The position numbers and the translations under genes were made by a program. Shown here in pieces: positions 8,471 through 17,229 of a DNA stretch of 64,000 bases (positions are counted from its first letter, which is position 1; every line of letters begins with the position of its first letter). The DNA is from JBJTUH01 sp044346175 (GTDB lineage Bacteria; Cyanobacteriota; Vampirovibrionia; Vampirovibrionales; JAJTHC01): assembly GCA_044346175.1 (NCBI GenBank), contig JBIIZQ010000004.1:1-64000 (forward strand). Reading direction: 5' to 3'. The notes beneath the pieces were generated by a model. The model was not told the origin of the DNA. It did no database searches and saw only the letters and a program-made list of their open reading frames with translations.

Positions 8471-10246
8471 ATGAACTATCCTTTTTTAATACATAAACGC
8501 TTACATCACCCGCCTCTCGTGGCATGGTGTATGGTTTTGGGTATATGGTTTAGTGTTGCAGGGTTTTTGGACATACCTGTGCATGCACGAAAAACCTTGC
8601 CCGATACCAATACGGTTTTGAAGCCAGCGGAGCCTGTAAATAGTGGGTCGCGCTTTAAACAGTTCAGACAGTTCGTAGGCTCCGACACCCCCCTGACTAA
8701 GCAGCATGTGCATCGTCAAAAACAAAATGTCACTGTCATGCCAGTCGTTTCTTCTTCTGGTGTTACGGAAGCTTCAGAAAAGCCAGCGGTTCAATTTTCT
8801 TGGGGACAAGCCATTCAGGGTGCGTTTACGCCTATGTCGCCAGAAGAAACGCTTCATCATTGGTGGACGCAGTTGGAAGACCCCACGCTTAACCGACTCG
8901 TGACCCACTTGCTACAAAACAATCTCACGTTAAAAGCATTGGCGTATGACTTACAAGCCACCGACCAACAAGTACGTATCCGAAAAGCCCCCCTATTTCC
9001 AAAAGTTGTTTTCAATCCCTCAGCCAATCGTGCGAAGTATGGTACCAACTCCATTGGCTTTTTAAGAGGTAAGGCGTTTACCCAGTATTCTTTTCCTATT
9101 CAAGTGACCCAACAGCTGGACTACTTGGGTATGAGCTTGAATGGGTATCAGGTTCTTAAACTCCAAAGAGATGCGCAAGCCCTACAGTTACAAGCAACGC
9201 ATCACGCACTTGTGTCTGAGTTGGTACGCCTCTATATTCGGCTTCAGAGTACAGAGAGTCAACTTCAAGTGTTGGTGTCGCAATATCAGACCCAGCAAGC
9301 GATGGTTGCTGTATTGCAAGCACGAACCCACACAGGCGTAGAGCGTCAAGAAGAGGGTCTTGCTGAGGCACAAAGTATGCTGAATCAATATTTTGCTTCC
9401 TATCAAGCACTTTGGCGGCAGTATCATCAGTATCGTCAAGAAATGGCGGTGTTATTGTCGGAAGTCCCTGAGTCCTCAGGATTCCAAAATATCCTGCCGC
9501 TTTCTTCTTGTCGAGATACGCTCTTGTCTGAAGATGTATTGCAAGCCCCCCCTCGTGAGGAAAGTGAAGTAGAACCCCCGTCGTTGTGTGGCATGAATGC
9601 GTATGGGTTAGCACGTTTGCATCCTCCTAGCACGTTACCTCTTGGTAGCCCAGAGGCATTACTTTCGCAACGCCCTGACCTTAAAGCGGCTGAGCTTTTA
9701 TTAACGGCGCAAGAGCTTACTGCTAAAATAGCGAAGAAAGACCTCTTCCCTCGGTTAAGTCTTTCTGCTGATTTTGGACTTTATACGTTTAATCCTGCAC
9801 ACTTGTGGAGTCTTGACAGTGCTTTTTATAACTTAGGGTTAGCTTTGAGTCAAAGCTTGTTTGAAGGCGGTGCCAAACTTGCAACGCTCAAGCAACAACG
9901 TTTGCAATGGCAGAGTTTATTTGAAGACTACCGTAAACAAACCCTTCAAGCGTATAAAGAGGTGACCACGAGTGCGACAGGGGTACTGAGAGAATCCCAA
10001 CGAGTAACCGCTTTACAAGCCGCCTACGAAACACAATATGCCAAGGTACACAGTATAGAGGCACGCTACCAATCGGGTGTGGTCACAAAGGTAAGTGTGT
10101 TACACGCCCTGCAAACCTTGGCAACTTTGAAGCAATCCTGTTTAAAAGCCCAAGAAGCGTATTTAACGCAATGGGCTTGGACCTATCAGTCTTTAGGTGC
10201 CTCTTTAACCCCCGTTACCACCCTTTCACCCAATATGGGTAGTTAG
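8471..10246 (+). CDS. TolC/NodT-family outer-membrane efflux channel (ABC exporter)
   Basis: 591 residues with an N-terminal signal-like hydrophobic segment (VLGIWFSVAGFLDIPVHA) and two outer-membrane efflux repeats. The first begins at about residue 135 (WWTQLEDPTLNRLVTHLL); the second carries the hallmark SPEALLSQRPDLKAAELLL at ~395 and LSQSLFEGGAKLATLKQQ at ~465. There is a ~100-residue Ser/Lys/Pro-rich region between the signal and the first repeat and a Cys-containing insertion at about 340-375, which make it longer than the usual 450-500. It is the outer-membrane exit duct for the ABC exporter encoded upstream. Confidence 0.87.
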   Translation: MNYPFLIHKRLHHPPLVAWCMVLGIWFSVAGFLDIPVHARKTLPDTNTVLKPAEPVNSGSRFKQFRQFVGSDTPLTKQHVHRQKQNVTVMPVVSSSGVTEASEKPAVQFSWGQAIQGAFTPMSPEETLHHWWTQLEDPTLNRLVTHLLQNNLTLKALAYDLQATDQQVRIRKAPLFPKVVFNPSANRAKYGTNSIGFLRGKAFTQYSFPIQVTQQLDYLGMSLNGYQVLKLQRDAQALQLQATHHALVSELVRLYIRLQSTESQLQVLVSQYQTQQAMVAVLQARTHTGVERQEEGLAEAQSMLNQYFASYQALWRQYHQYRQEMAVLLSEVPESSGFQNILPLSSCRDTLLSEDVLQAPPREESEVEPPSLCGMNAYGLARLHPPSTLPLGSPEALLSQRPDLKAAELLLTAQELTAKIAKKDLFPRLSLSADFGLYTFNPAHLWSLDSAFYNLGLALSQSLFEGGAKLATLKQQRLQWQSLFEDYRKQTLQAYKEVTTSATGVLRESQRVTALQAAYETQYAKVHSIEARYQSGVVTKVSVLHALQTLATLKQSCLKAQEAYLTQWAWTYQSLGASLTPVTTLSPNMGS

Positions 10247-10277
10247 TGTATCAATGAGAAAGGATGAAAATACCTTC

Positions 10278-10604
10278 ATGAAAAACAGTGTTTTCCTTAC
10301 AGTGTGTTTGTTGCTTTTTACGGTGATGCCTGTTCATGCTGGCAATGACCTTGATGAGATTCGTAACTACGAAAAACGCCTATTGGGTCAGTCTCGTGAA
10401 ATTGAGGCACAAAATGTCATGCACCGCCTTACGCAAAGCGAGTATCAGTCGTTACGAAGCCGCTGGCAGAGTATCCAAGTGAAGCTCCGTCTTGCAAAAG
10501 CCGATAGTAAATTGACGGCTGGTGAGCGTTTGGACTTAACCAATGCCATGAATGCTTTGGCGGTTAAAATTAAGGGCAAGGCTTTTAATAAAACACGTCC
10601 TTAA
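10278..10604 (+). CDS. Small exported helical protein
   Basis: 108 residues from the ATG at 10278; an ATG at 10254 would add eight polar residues. The start chosen gives a clear signal peptide (MKNSVFLTVCLLLFTVMPVHAG, cleavage after HA) and follows AGAAAGGA at a somewhat long spacing. The mature part is ~85 residues, charged and predicted helical (EIRNYEKRLLGQSREIEAQN, then SRWQSIQVKLRLAKADSKL). No family recognised. It is the last gene of the ABC exporter operon, 31 bp after the channel gene, so a periplasmic accessory role in that exporter is plausible but unproven. Confidence 0.65.
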   Translation: MKNSVFLTVCLLLFTVMPVHAGNDLDEIRNYEKRLLGQSREIEAQNVMHRLTQSEYQSLRSRWQSIQVKLRLAKADSKLTAGERLDLTNAMNALAVKIKGKAFNKTRP

Positions 10605-10641
10605 TGGATAGTTGGTAATTTGTCGTTGCCTTACGCTGTGG

Positions 10642-11958
10642 TTACGTCTTGAGGGTTTGTGCCACATCAATACGCCCTGCCCCTTCATCAATGGCTTTAC
10701 CACCAATACTCGGACGAGCATGTTTGACAATGGCTTGCTTTACATCCTCTGCGGATAGACGGGGGTTTTTATCCCATAGTGTTGCGGCTAAAGCCCCTAC
10801 TGTGGGGGTTGCAAAGGAAGTACCACTAACCAGTTCGGCTGTTTGGTTGGTGGTATTGAGAGATTTTCCAGGTAAGAAAAACATACCATCTGCTGTCACA
10901 TTGGGTGGGTATTGACCTCGGGTTGAAAAATCAAGAACCCCTTTTCTTGCCGTGCGATGGTTGTCATCGTTTTGAGAGGGTATCCATTGGCTTTTTGCTT
11001 CTCTGGGGTCAGCACCCGCCCCGACAACGAGGACATTTTTTTCTCGGGCAAGGTCTAAGCCTCCAGCACTGAGTCGGAAGCTTGAAGGCGTTTTGCTATC
11101 GCTTGAACCCTCATTCCCATTTGCTCTTACGAGGAGTACATGAGGTGGTAAGTTTCTTAAAAATGTCTGGTAACGTAGGCGGGCAGCTTTCATATCAGGG
11201 TGTTGGTAAACGTCTCGATACCACTTGGCATCCGCTTGTTGGTTGGATGAGAAAATACCCAGTGGAAAATCTTTTTTCAAGGCACGCCAGTCAGCTTCTT
11301 TACGAATGATGGGTGCATGGAGTTTTTTGAGAAAGCCTAAGGCTCCTTGAGAGGAGTCAATCGTGTAGGATTGATTCACAATAAGTGGGGTTTTAGGGTC
11401 TTGTTGGAGTGCTGCTTCAATTTGGTATTGGGTGAGGAGTCGGTCTTCATCGACTGCTTTTGCAAGTGTTTGTGCTTGCGTATCGGCATAGGTGTGTCCT
11501 GGCGTGTAGGTGGGTAGGTCCTTTTGAAGACGCTTATACTCTTGTGCTGTAGGGTTCAAAAACCGCCCAGCGATGAATCGAGTACTCCCCTTTGGGGTGA
11601 GTGCTTGATAGGTCTCTGCAATAAGCTGCCCGTGACTTGCTTTTTGGTAAGGGGCAAATAAATGGGGTTTTTGATGTGGGGTGGAGGGTTCAGGAAATAC
11701 GTCTTGAATGAGTATTTGAGTCGTGGGTTTAGGGCGTTTGGGGCTGTTTTTTTGATGACTTTGTAGTGCTTGAATATCGTCACCATTGAAGTCTCGTTTG
11801 ACTTGCTTAAGCCTATTTTTAGGGACACTGGGCGGTGTTTCGTCTATTTTCTGTGATTGCCAGCCTGCCAATAGGGCAAGCCCAGTCGCACCCACAAAGG
11901 GTAGACTCTTGATGACGTTTCTTTGCAGGGGTCTGGAGGTGCTGAGTCTTGAAATCAT
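10642..11958 (-). CDS. Subtilisin-like serine peptidase (S8) with atypical motifs
   Basis: 438 residues. The C-terminal half has clear S8 features: oxyanion-hole Asn in VRANGNEG (N280), the NVLVVGAGAD strand, and the nucleophile motif SGTSFATPTVGALAA (S381), ending DEGAGRIDVAQTL. The Asp and His boxes are unusual: candidates are D86 in ILIQDVF and H109 in SHGQLIAETY, both departing from DTGI and HGTHVA but in the right order. A ~170-residue insertion separates His from Asn. A hydrophobic segment at about 22-33 may be a membrane anchor or signal. The enzyme probably acts outside the cytoplasm; the substrate is unknown. It is convergent with the exporter operon. Confidence 0.8.
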   Translation of the reverse strand: MISRLSTSRPLQRNVIKSLPFVGATGLALLAGWQSQKIDETPPSVPKNRLKQVKRDFNGDDIQALQSHQKNSPKRPKPTTQILIQDVFPEPSTPHQKPHLFAPYQKASHGQLIAETYQALTPKGSTRFIAGRFLNPTAQEYKRLQKDLPTYTPGHTYADTQAQTLAKAVDEDRLLTQYQIEAALQQDPKTPLIVNQSYTIDSSQGALGFLKKLHAPIIRKEADWRALKKDFPLGIFSSNQQADAKWYRDVYQHPDMKAARLRYQTFLRNLPPHVLLVRANGNEGSSDSKTPSSFRLSAGGLDLAREKNVLVVGAGADPREAKSQWIPSQNDDNHRTARKGVLDFSTRGQYPPNVTADGMFFLPGKSLNTTNQTAELVSGTSFATPTVGALAATLWDKNPRLSAEDVKQAIVKHARPSIGGKAIDEGAGRIDVAQTLKT

Positions 11959-12087
11959 GGCTGTAAGGGCTTTCTAAAAAATGTTATATAGATTTAAAAA
12001 CAATTTTTAGAGGTTTGTTTGCTAGGTTGTATGGTAATTTGCTTACGTTAGTAGGCATAGCATTCAGGTATAGCGTCCTAGTGTCTC

Positions 12088-12205
12088 GTCATACCGACAA
12101 AAACTGGCGAAAGCTGGCATCGTTGCACGGCTTTTTAGCCTTATTCATTTTTCACTTCACTTCACTTTTCCTTGTTTCCCGTCATACCGACGGAAGTCGG
12201 TATCC
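12088..12205. repeat. REP-like palindromes (one intact, one degenerate)
   Basis: An intact unit at 12181-12205 consists of GTC + ATACCGAC + ggaa + GTCGGTAT + CC. A partial unit, GTCATACCGAC followed by a diverged right half (CTGGCGAAAGCTGGCATC), begins at 12088. The same sequence occurs twice in inverted orientation at 21082-21158. They lie in the gene-free stretch 11959-12363 between the subtilase and the glycine-zipper gene. The rest of that stretch is low-complexity A/T-rich DNA with a terminator. Confidence 0.7.
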
Positions 12206-12239
12206 ACTTTACACACCCTAGAGATTTTTAAAAAGACTG

Positions 12240-12274
12240 CAAAAAAAAGCCTTTAGGCTAAAAGCACTAAAGGC
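12240..12274 (-). terminator. Intrinsic terminator of the glycine-zipper gene
   Basis: On the minus strand GCCTTTAG and CTAAAGGC form an 8-bp stem (12249-12256 with 12267-12274), followed directly by a run of eight T. It lies about 90 bp after the stop codon of the 12364-13116 gene. Confidence 0.75.
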
Positions 12275-12363
12275 AAGGTTTGAGAGAGAGAAAAACTTAG
12301 CTTAACTTAACTTAAAAAGCGTGTTCTCCGATGGGGAGAGATAAAAGTTGAGAGAAATCGACC

Positions 12364-13116
12364 TTAAGGATTGACTGTGAGCGGTTTGTCTAGCATGACA
12401 TCAAGTTGCATGCCAGCGGGTAGTACAATATCGTCCCCCCGTCGGAAGGCGGTTTGTCCTAAGCCAATCCCTCCACCAATGGCGGCACCTGCTAAGGCTC
12501 CTTTTCCTGGTTTGCCACCAAAAATGGCACCACCAGCGGCACCCACCAAGGCACCTACGCCAGCTTTAATGGCGACATTTTTTGCTTGTTCTTTCACTAC
12601 AGCCTTGGTTTCTTTTGCCTTCATAATGCCCGAGCCATCTGTTGTAACCACTCGTGCTGACAAAGGGAGAGAACTTTTATTGGGTAGGATGGCGTTGGTA
12701 AAATGGATGCCAAGTTGCCCTTGCTGACTGAGTCGACTTGCCATGGTTGCTTGTGTAATCGTTCCGAGTAGCTGTGTACCTTGAGGCAGTACCACGTTGC
12801 CTTGTGTGCTGGTGAGTGCCATGGGGAGCGTGGCAGACACTTTGTCCCCTACACGGGCGGTTTGACTTTCATGGCTGGAGGTCATCGTAACGCTAAAACG
12901 GGTTCCTGTTGCCACACTCACCACTTGGGCTTGATATACGACAGGGGCAGGTGTTGAAGGGGGTGTTGGCTGTACATACTCTGCACGTGCCACAACGGGT
13001 AACCAAGCTTGAAGTATCAAGAAGCCCGCCATAGCAAGCTGATGCCAGCGTTCAAAACGAGGAAACCAAAAAGAGGGTACGACAGGACGCATGAGGGTGT
13101 AAGGGGTCATAGCCAT
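12364..13116 (-). CDS. Exported glycine-zipper protein, VirB10/TrbI-like style
   Basis: 250 residues. A signal-like hydrophobic segment at about 28-46 ends in VVARAEY; an export signal is likely. The middle part (VVLPQGTQLLGTITQATMASR, then LPLSARVV) resembles the beta-rich segments of VirB10/TrbI-type proteins, in which a set-once surface value is built from tunable strands. A strong glycine zipper follows at about 178-222 (GVGALVGAAGGAIFGGKPGKG then GAAIGGGIGLG), usually a membrane-inserting or oligomerising helix. The C-terminus is DIVLPAGMQLDVMLDKPLTV. No secretion-system genes are adjacent, so I call it only an exported glycine-zipper protein. Its divergent neighbour is the TetR gene. 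Confidence 0.65.
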   Translation of the reverse strand: MAMTPYTLMRPVVPSFWFPRFERWHQLAMAGFLILQAWLPVVARAEYVQPTPPSTPAPVVYQAQVVSVATGTRFSVTMTSSHESQTARVGDKVSATLPMALTSTQGNVVLPQGTQLLGTITQATMASRLSQQGQLGIHFTNAILPNKSSLPLSARVVTTDGSGIMKAKETKAVVKEQAKNVAIKAGVGALVGAAGGAIFGGKPGKGALAGAAIGGGIGLGQTAFRRGDDIVLPAGMQLDVMLDKPLTVNP

Positions 13117-13342
13117 AAATCAACAAAATTGCTCCTAGCGGGCAGAATAAGCAATGGGGTGTATGATGAAAAACCAAAAATGCTGAGGGTATCCAATACA
13201 CTGTATCGTTGTAGCGTTACAGGGGGTGTATAGCTATCATTGCATGAGCATCTTTGTTTCACTATAAAGGGTGTTTCTTTGGCTGTAAAGCCCTGATAGT
13301 AAAATCAAAACACGGTGCCGATGAAAATTGCTTTGCACTTAC

Positions 13343-13400
13343 TAGACAAGTGGTCTAATTTTGGTTAAGCTTGTTCTGTGGTTACTAGACGACTGGTCTA
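13343..13400. promoter_or_regulatory. Two TetR-type operators upstream of the RND pump regulator
   Basis: Two near-identical 15-bp palindromes, TAGACAAGTGGTCTA (13343-13357) and TAGACGACTGGTCTA (13386-13400), each embedded in TTAC-unit-TTTT. Their centres are 43 bp apart, about four helical turns. The shape TAGAC(N5)GTCTA matches operators of NemR-like TetR regulators. They are 78-135 bp before the tetR start, where they could repress the tetR-pump transcript. The rest of 13117-13477 shows no gene. Confidence 0.75.
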
Positions 13401-13477
13401 TTTTAATATAAGCTCTTTGAAGCATTTTGTGCATGATGTTTACGCCCTTGTAAATCCTTAAAGAGTCTAATTTTTTT

Positions 13478-14137
13478 ATGATGACGACAGTTCCCCAGAA
13501 AGCTTATTCAAAAAAATCTACAACGAAACAGCGCCTTGTTGAAACAGGTCTTGAACTCATGGGGCGTAATGGTTTTCATTGTGCATCTTTGCAAGAGATT
13601 CTTTCGGTTGCGAATGTCCCTAAAGGCTCATTTTATTATTATTTTAAATCCAAAGAGGCTTTTGGCATTGAAGTACTAGAGTCTTATTGGCAGGAAAAAG
13701 TAGCTTGGGTTGAAAGCTTTTTGCATCTAAAGCACGTTTCTCCTATCAATCGTCTCAGGCTACTTTCCTTGGATGCCATGTTGCAAATAGAGCAGTCTGG
13801 TTTTGAATTAGTCTGTATGGCAAGTCGTGTGAACCAAGAGCGAGATACCTCCACGCAGGCGTTTAAATCCTGTTTAGAAAAAGGGCATGCGATGCGGCAA
13901 AGCATGTTGCGTGCGTTTTTCGTTGAGGCACAAGCCTTTGGTGAAGTCCCCTCAAATATCCATATTGATTATTTAGTAGAGTCTTATCAAACGCACCTTG
14001 ATGGTGCCTTGTTGGAAAGTAAACTCACCCGTAGTCTTCGACCTTTTCAGGTGATGCACTGGTTATTTTTTGAGTGTTTATGCCGTCCAAGTCATCGTTT
14101 AAGTGAAGATGAAGAAACCAAGTTAACCCTGTCTTAA
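13478..14137 (+). CDS. TetR-family transcriptional regulator of the RND pump
   Basis: 219 residues. The N-terminal helix-turn-helix at about 15-60 is typical of the family: KQRLVETGLELMGRNGFHCA, then LQEILSVANVPKGSFYYYFKSKEAF. The C-terminal ligand domain resembles the NemR/AcuR branch (TetR_C type with 'MASRVNQERDTSTQAF'). It would bind the two palindromes just upstream and repress itself and the efflux genes 51 bp downstream until a toxic ligand is bound. The specific inducer cannot be read from the sequence. Two ATGs (13478 and 13481) are possible starts. Confidence 0.9.
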   Translation: MMTTVPQKAYSKKSTTKQRLVETGLELMGRNGFHCASLQEILSVANVPKGSFYYYFKSKEAFGIEVLESYWQEKVAWVESFLHLKHVSPINRLRLLSLDAMLQIEQSGFELVCMASRVNQERDTSTQAFKSCLEKGHAMRQSMLRAFFVEAQAFGEVPSNIHIDYLVESYQTHLDGALLESKLTRSLRPFQVMHWLFFECLCRPSHRLSEDEETKLTLS

Positions 14138-14188
14138 GCTATTTTCAATGAATCTATCGTTCTGTTCACAACTGTTAGGTATTGCATC

Positions 14189-15790
14189 ATGTTTGTACAA
14201 CGCTGTTTGACACCTCGGCTTTTACCTCATGGGATAAGCTTGGGTGTGTATCGTATGGTTTTTATGTTGGTGCTTTTAAGCTTTCTGGCGAGTGTTTCTC
14301 CTGTCTATGCTTGGAAAAAGCCTTGGTTTACGAAGCATGAGACTTCAAACATTCAGGTCACTGCTTTACAAGACGCTCAAAAAGGAGCCTCTGCTTCTTG
14401 GTCTCCTCTTGGTATGGCGGGTGAACTCAATACTTGGCAGGCACTCACCCTCACCCCTCAGTGGCCTTCTCAAACATGGTGGCATGCTTTACAAGATGAA
14501 ACACTGAACCAACTTTTAAAAGAAGCCCTTTCTCAACACCCTACTTTGGCACAGCTACAAGCTCAGTTAGAGCAGGCGCAAGCCCAAGTGAAAGTGGTTA
14601 ATGCACTCCGTTTACCCCAAGTGAGTTTGGGTGCAAGCTATTTATGGCAACAGTATGGCTTAAATCAGTTTGTATTCCCCTTAGAAGGCAGAACCTTTCA
14701 TAGTTTCCAAATCCCTCTCAGTGTTTCTTATGAACTTGATTTATGGGGAAAAAACAGGCTTCAAAGAGATGCCTCTAAGCAAGAGATGCTTGCAACCTCC
14801 TATGACCTTGATAATGCACGGTTACAACTTGCTTCGGCTGTCGCCACAGGGTACCTCCAGTATCGTAAATTGGTGTATCTGCATGGGGTGCAACGTCGGC
14901 TTGAAAACCTTACGCAACAGTCTTATCAGCACCTCCTAAACCAGAAAGCACAAGGACTCTTGGCAGATGAAGAAACCCTTCGCCAAGCCCATAGCCAGTG
15001 GTTACAAGCACAAGCAGAGACGCTGACTTATCAACAAGCTTTGTCGCTTACGCACCATCAGCTTGCTTATCTCACAGGGCATGATGCAACAAGCTGGAAG
15101 ATGCCTCAAAGCACGGAAGATGTCTCAATGGCTTGGTTTGTGTCTCGTGTGGTACATGTGGCACAATCCCCTCTTCAGGTAGGCGTACCCGCTGAACTCG
15201 CCTTGCATCGTCCTGATATTCAGGCTCAAGAAGCCCAGTTGCAAGCCTCGGGGATTAGAGTGCAAGTGGCACGTAAAATGTTTTTACCCTCGCTCCAGAT
15301 TGGTGGCTCTACAGGATTGAATGCTGTTGGGATTCGGAATCTGTTTAAAACTACATCACTCAATAGTTTCTTAGCACCAAGTGTGAGTCAGCCTTTATTT
15401 ACGGGAGGGGTGCTTACGGGGAATCTTACGATTGCCAAAAAGCAGTACGAGGCTTTGTTTCAACGTTATAAAGATACGGTATTACAAGCCTATGTTGAAG
15501 TTGAAAATAGCCTCACAGACCTCCAAGCCCATCATCAAATTCTCACCTTAGTGCAAGCACGTTATGCAGATGCTCAACATCTTGAAAGCCAAGCCCAGCG
15601 TAAAGTTCAAACTGGCTTGCAGGCTTCATTCCAAGCCATTCCTTCAGCGATGATGACCCTTGAGATGGAGAAAGCCTCTGTTGTACAAGCCACTCAGTGC
15701 TTAACGTCATGGGTGGGGCTTCAGAAGGCTTTGGGGGGTGATGCAGCGCCTGTGTCTGGGTATCCTCCTGCTTCTCGTGGTGTGAAATAA
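14189..15790 (+). CDS. TolC/NodT-family outer-membrane channel (RND pump)
   Basis: 533 residues with an N-terminal signal (about 20-43, ending SPVYAW). It has two efflux repeats: WWHALQDETLNQLLKEALSQ at about 98 and the hallmark PAELALHRPDIQAQEAQLQA at ~335, followed by VSQPLFTGGVLTGNLTIAKK. The N-terminal Cys of lipid-anchored NodT proteins is absent. It is the outer-membrane duct of the RND pump encoded by the following two genes. In most RND operons the channel gene comes last; here it comes first, directly after the regulator. Confidence 0.88.
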   Translation: MFVQRCLTPRLLPHGISLGVYRMVFMLVLLSFLASVSPVYAWKKPWFTKHETSNIQVTALQDAQKGASASWSPLGMAGELNTWQALTLTPQWPSQTWWHALQDETLNQLLKEALSQHPTLAQLQAQLEQAQAQVKVVNALRLPQVSLGASYLWQQYGLNQFVFPLEGRTFHSFQIPLSVSYELDLWGKNRLQRDASKQEMLATSYDLDNARLQLASAVATGYLQYRKLVYLHGVQRRLENLTQQSYQHLLNQKAQGLLADEETLRQAHSQWLQAQAETLTYQQALSLTHHQLAYLTGHDATSWKMPQSTEDVSMAWFVSRVVHVAQSPLQVGVPAELALHRPDIQAQEAQLQASGIRVQVARKMFLPSLQIGGSTGLNAVGIRNLFKTTSLNSFLAPSVSQPLFTGGVLTGNLTIAKKQYEALFQRYKDTVLQAYVEVENSLTDLQAHHQILTLVQARYADAQHLESQAQRKVQTGLQASFQAIPSAMMTLEMEKASVVQATQCLTSWVGLQKALGGDAAPVSGYPPASRGVK

Positions 15791-15886
15791 GTGACCTCTT
15801 TATTTGAAGTGTCTGCTTCGATGTCGATATCCTCTTTTTTATTGCTTCCGTGTGACGTTTTTTAAAATGTCTCTGCGTTTACTTTC

Positions 15887-17224
15887 ATGACTCTCCTTGC
15901 TCGTTATTTTTCAAAGAAGGTTCCTATGGTGATGCGTCTTCCGTTTCAATGTTATACCAGTCCAATGGTGGTTCTGGTCTGTGCTGTGCTTGCAGTTTTG
16001 GGGCTGTCAGGCTGTCAAAAACCAGCGTCAAATCCCCAAGCCATGGCGGGTTTTTCGGTCCCTGTGACCTATCTAAAAATGACCCCACAGGCGGTAGATG
16101 AGGGTGAAGGGTACCTTGCTCAGGTCACAAGTGATACTTCAGTCTGGGTGAAATCACAACTAGAAGGACGTATTCAAAAGGTGCTTGTACAAGATGGTGC
16201 CTATGTTGCCCAAGGTACGCCACTTTTTGTGCTGGATGCCAGTCAAGCACAAGCCCAGTTAGAGGCAGCTCAAGCCGCTACTGAATCTGCAATGCACGAC
16301 GCTCAACAGAATGAGGCAACCCTCGGTGTGATTGCTTCTGAAAAACAAGCCCTTGAGGCTGATTTAGCTTATCAAGCTAAGCAACTTGAGCGGTATCGTG
16401 TGTTGAAGTCGTCTGAAACGACAAGTCAGCAACAGCTTGACCAAGCTGAAACCACCGTGGCACAGTTGACTGAAAAATCCCAAGCACTTACGTCACAATA
16501 TCAGGCACAGCAGGCCCGAGTCCAACAGGTACGCAGTCAGCTCAAGCAGTATCAAGCTCAAGCAAAAGCCCTTTCTGTGCATCTTGGATGGCACACTATC
16601 AAAGCCCCTTTTTCTGGCACCATAGGAGAGGTGAAAGCGAAGTTGGGCGAGGTCGTCGCAACCGATACACCCTTAGCGGAATTGGTACAAGGCAATCATC
16701 CTGTGGAGCTTGAGGTTCGTCTTCCTCTCAGTGTGGCAAGTAAGGTGCGTCGTGGAACCCCCCTTACCATCACGCATTTGGATGGTACCCCCGCCGCTCA
16801 AGCCACTGTGGTATTTAAAGCCCCTAGGTTAGACCCTGATACGCAAACTTTTTTAGTTAAGGCTCGTTTACCTCAAGGGACTTTGCAAATTGATGAAAAA
16901 CTGAAAGCCCGTTTGAGTTTTGGGACACAACAAGCCCTGATGGTACCCGCTCCTGCCGTGGTTCGCATGACGGGTGCCACTTTTGTGTATGTCATTACGC
17001 CTGCAAAACAATCCACTCAGCCAGATAAAGCCCATTTACAGCCTGTGGTATTGGGTTCTATGCAGGCGGGAGCCTACCCTGTTGTGAAAGGCTTAAATGT
17101 GGGTGATGTGATTGTCACTGCAGGGGTTCAAAAATTACAAGGTGCTGGGGATGTCATGGATGCTTCAAAAATGCCAGTGCCTCCCTCTTCAGCGTCGCCT
17201 CATGCCAGTGAAGGAGGTCACTAA
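15887..17224 (+). CDS. RND efflux periplasmic adaptor, lipoprotein
   Basis: 445 residues. A lipobox LGLSGC (Cys at ~43) predicts an inner-membrane-anchored lipoprotein; the n-region is long, so a later ATG (15926) is also possible. The order is the AcrA/MexA one: lipoyl half (QLEGRIQKVLVQDGAYVAQG), a long coiled-coil hairpin (about 120-235, Gln/Ala-rich), the second lipoyl half (HTIKAPFSGTIGEVKAKLGE), and beta-barrel and membrane-proximal domains. It joins the RND pump to the TolC-type channel. It ends 5 bp before the pump gene, so the two are translationally close. Confidence 0.9.
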   Translation: MTLLARYFSKKVPMVMRLPFQCYTSPMVVLVCAVLAVLGLSGCQKPASNPQAMAGFSVPVTYLKMTPQAVDEGEGYLAQVTSDTSVWVKSQLEGRIQKVLVQDGAYVAQGTPLFVLDASQAQAQLEAAQAATESAMHDAQQNEATLGVIASEKQALEADLAYQAKQLERYRVLKSSETTSQQQLDQAETTVAQLTEKSQALTSQYQAQQARVQQVRSQLKQYQAQAKALSVHLGWHTIKAPFSGTIGEVKAKLGEVVATDTPLAELVQGNHPVELEVRLPLSVASKVRRGTPLTITHLDGTPAAQATVVFKAPRLDPDTQTFLVKARLPQGTLQIDEKLKARLSFGTQQALMVPAPAVVRMTGATFVYVITPAKQSTQPDKAHLQPVVLGSMQAGAYPVVKGLNVGDVIVTAGVQKLQGAGDVMDASKMPVPPSSASPHASEGGH

Positions 17225-17229
17225 CGTCG

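Noticed and set aside
12015..12221. 68-codon frame over the REP region
   Set aside because: It is made up of palindromic repeat sequence, as is the antisense frame at 20899-21267.
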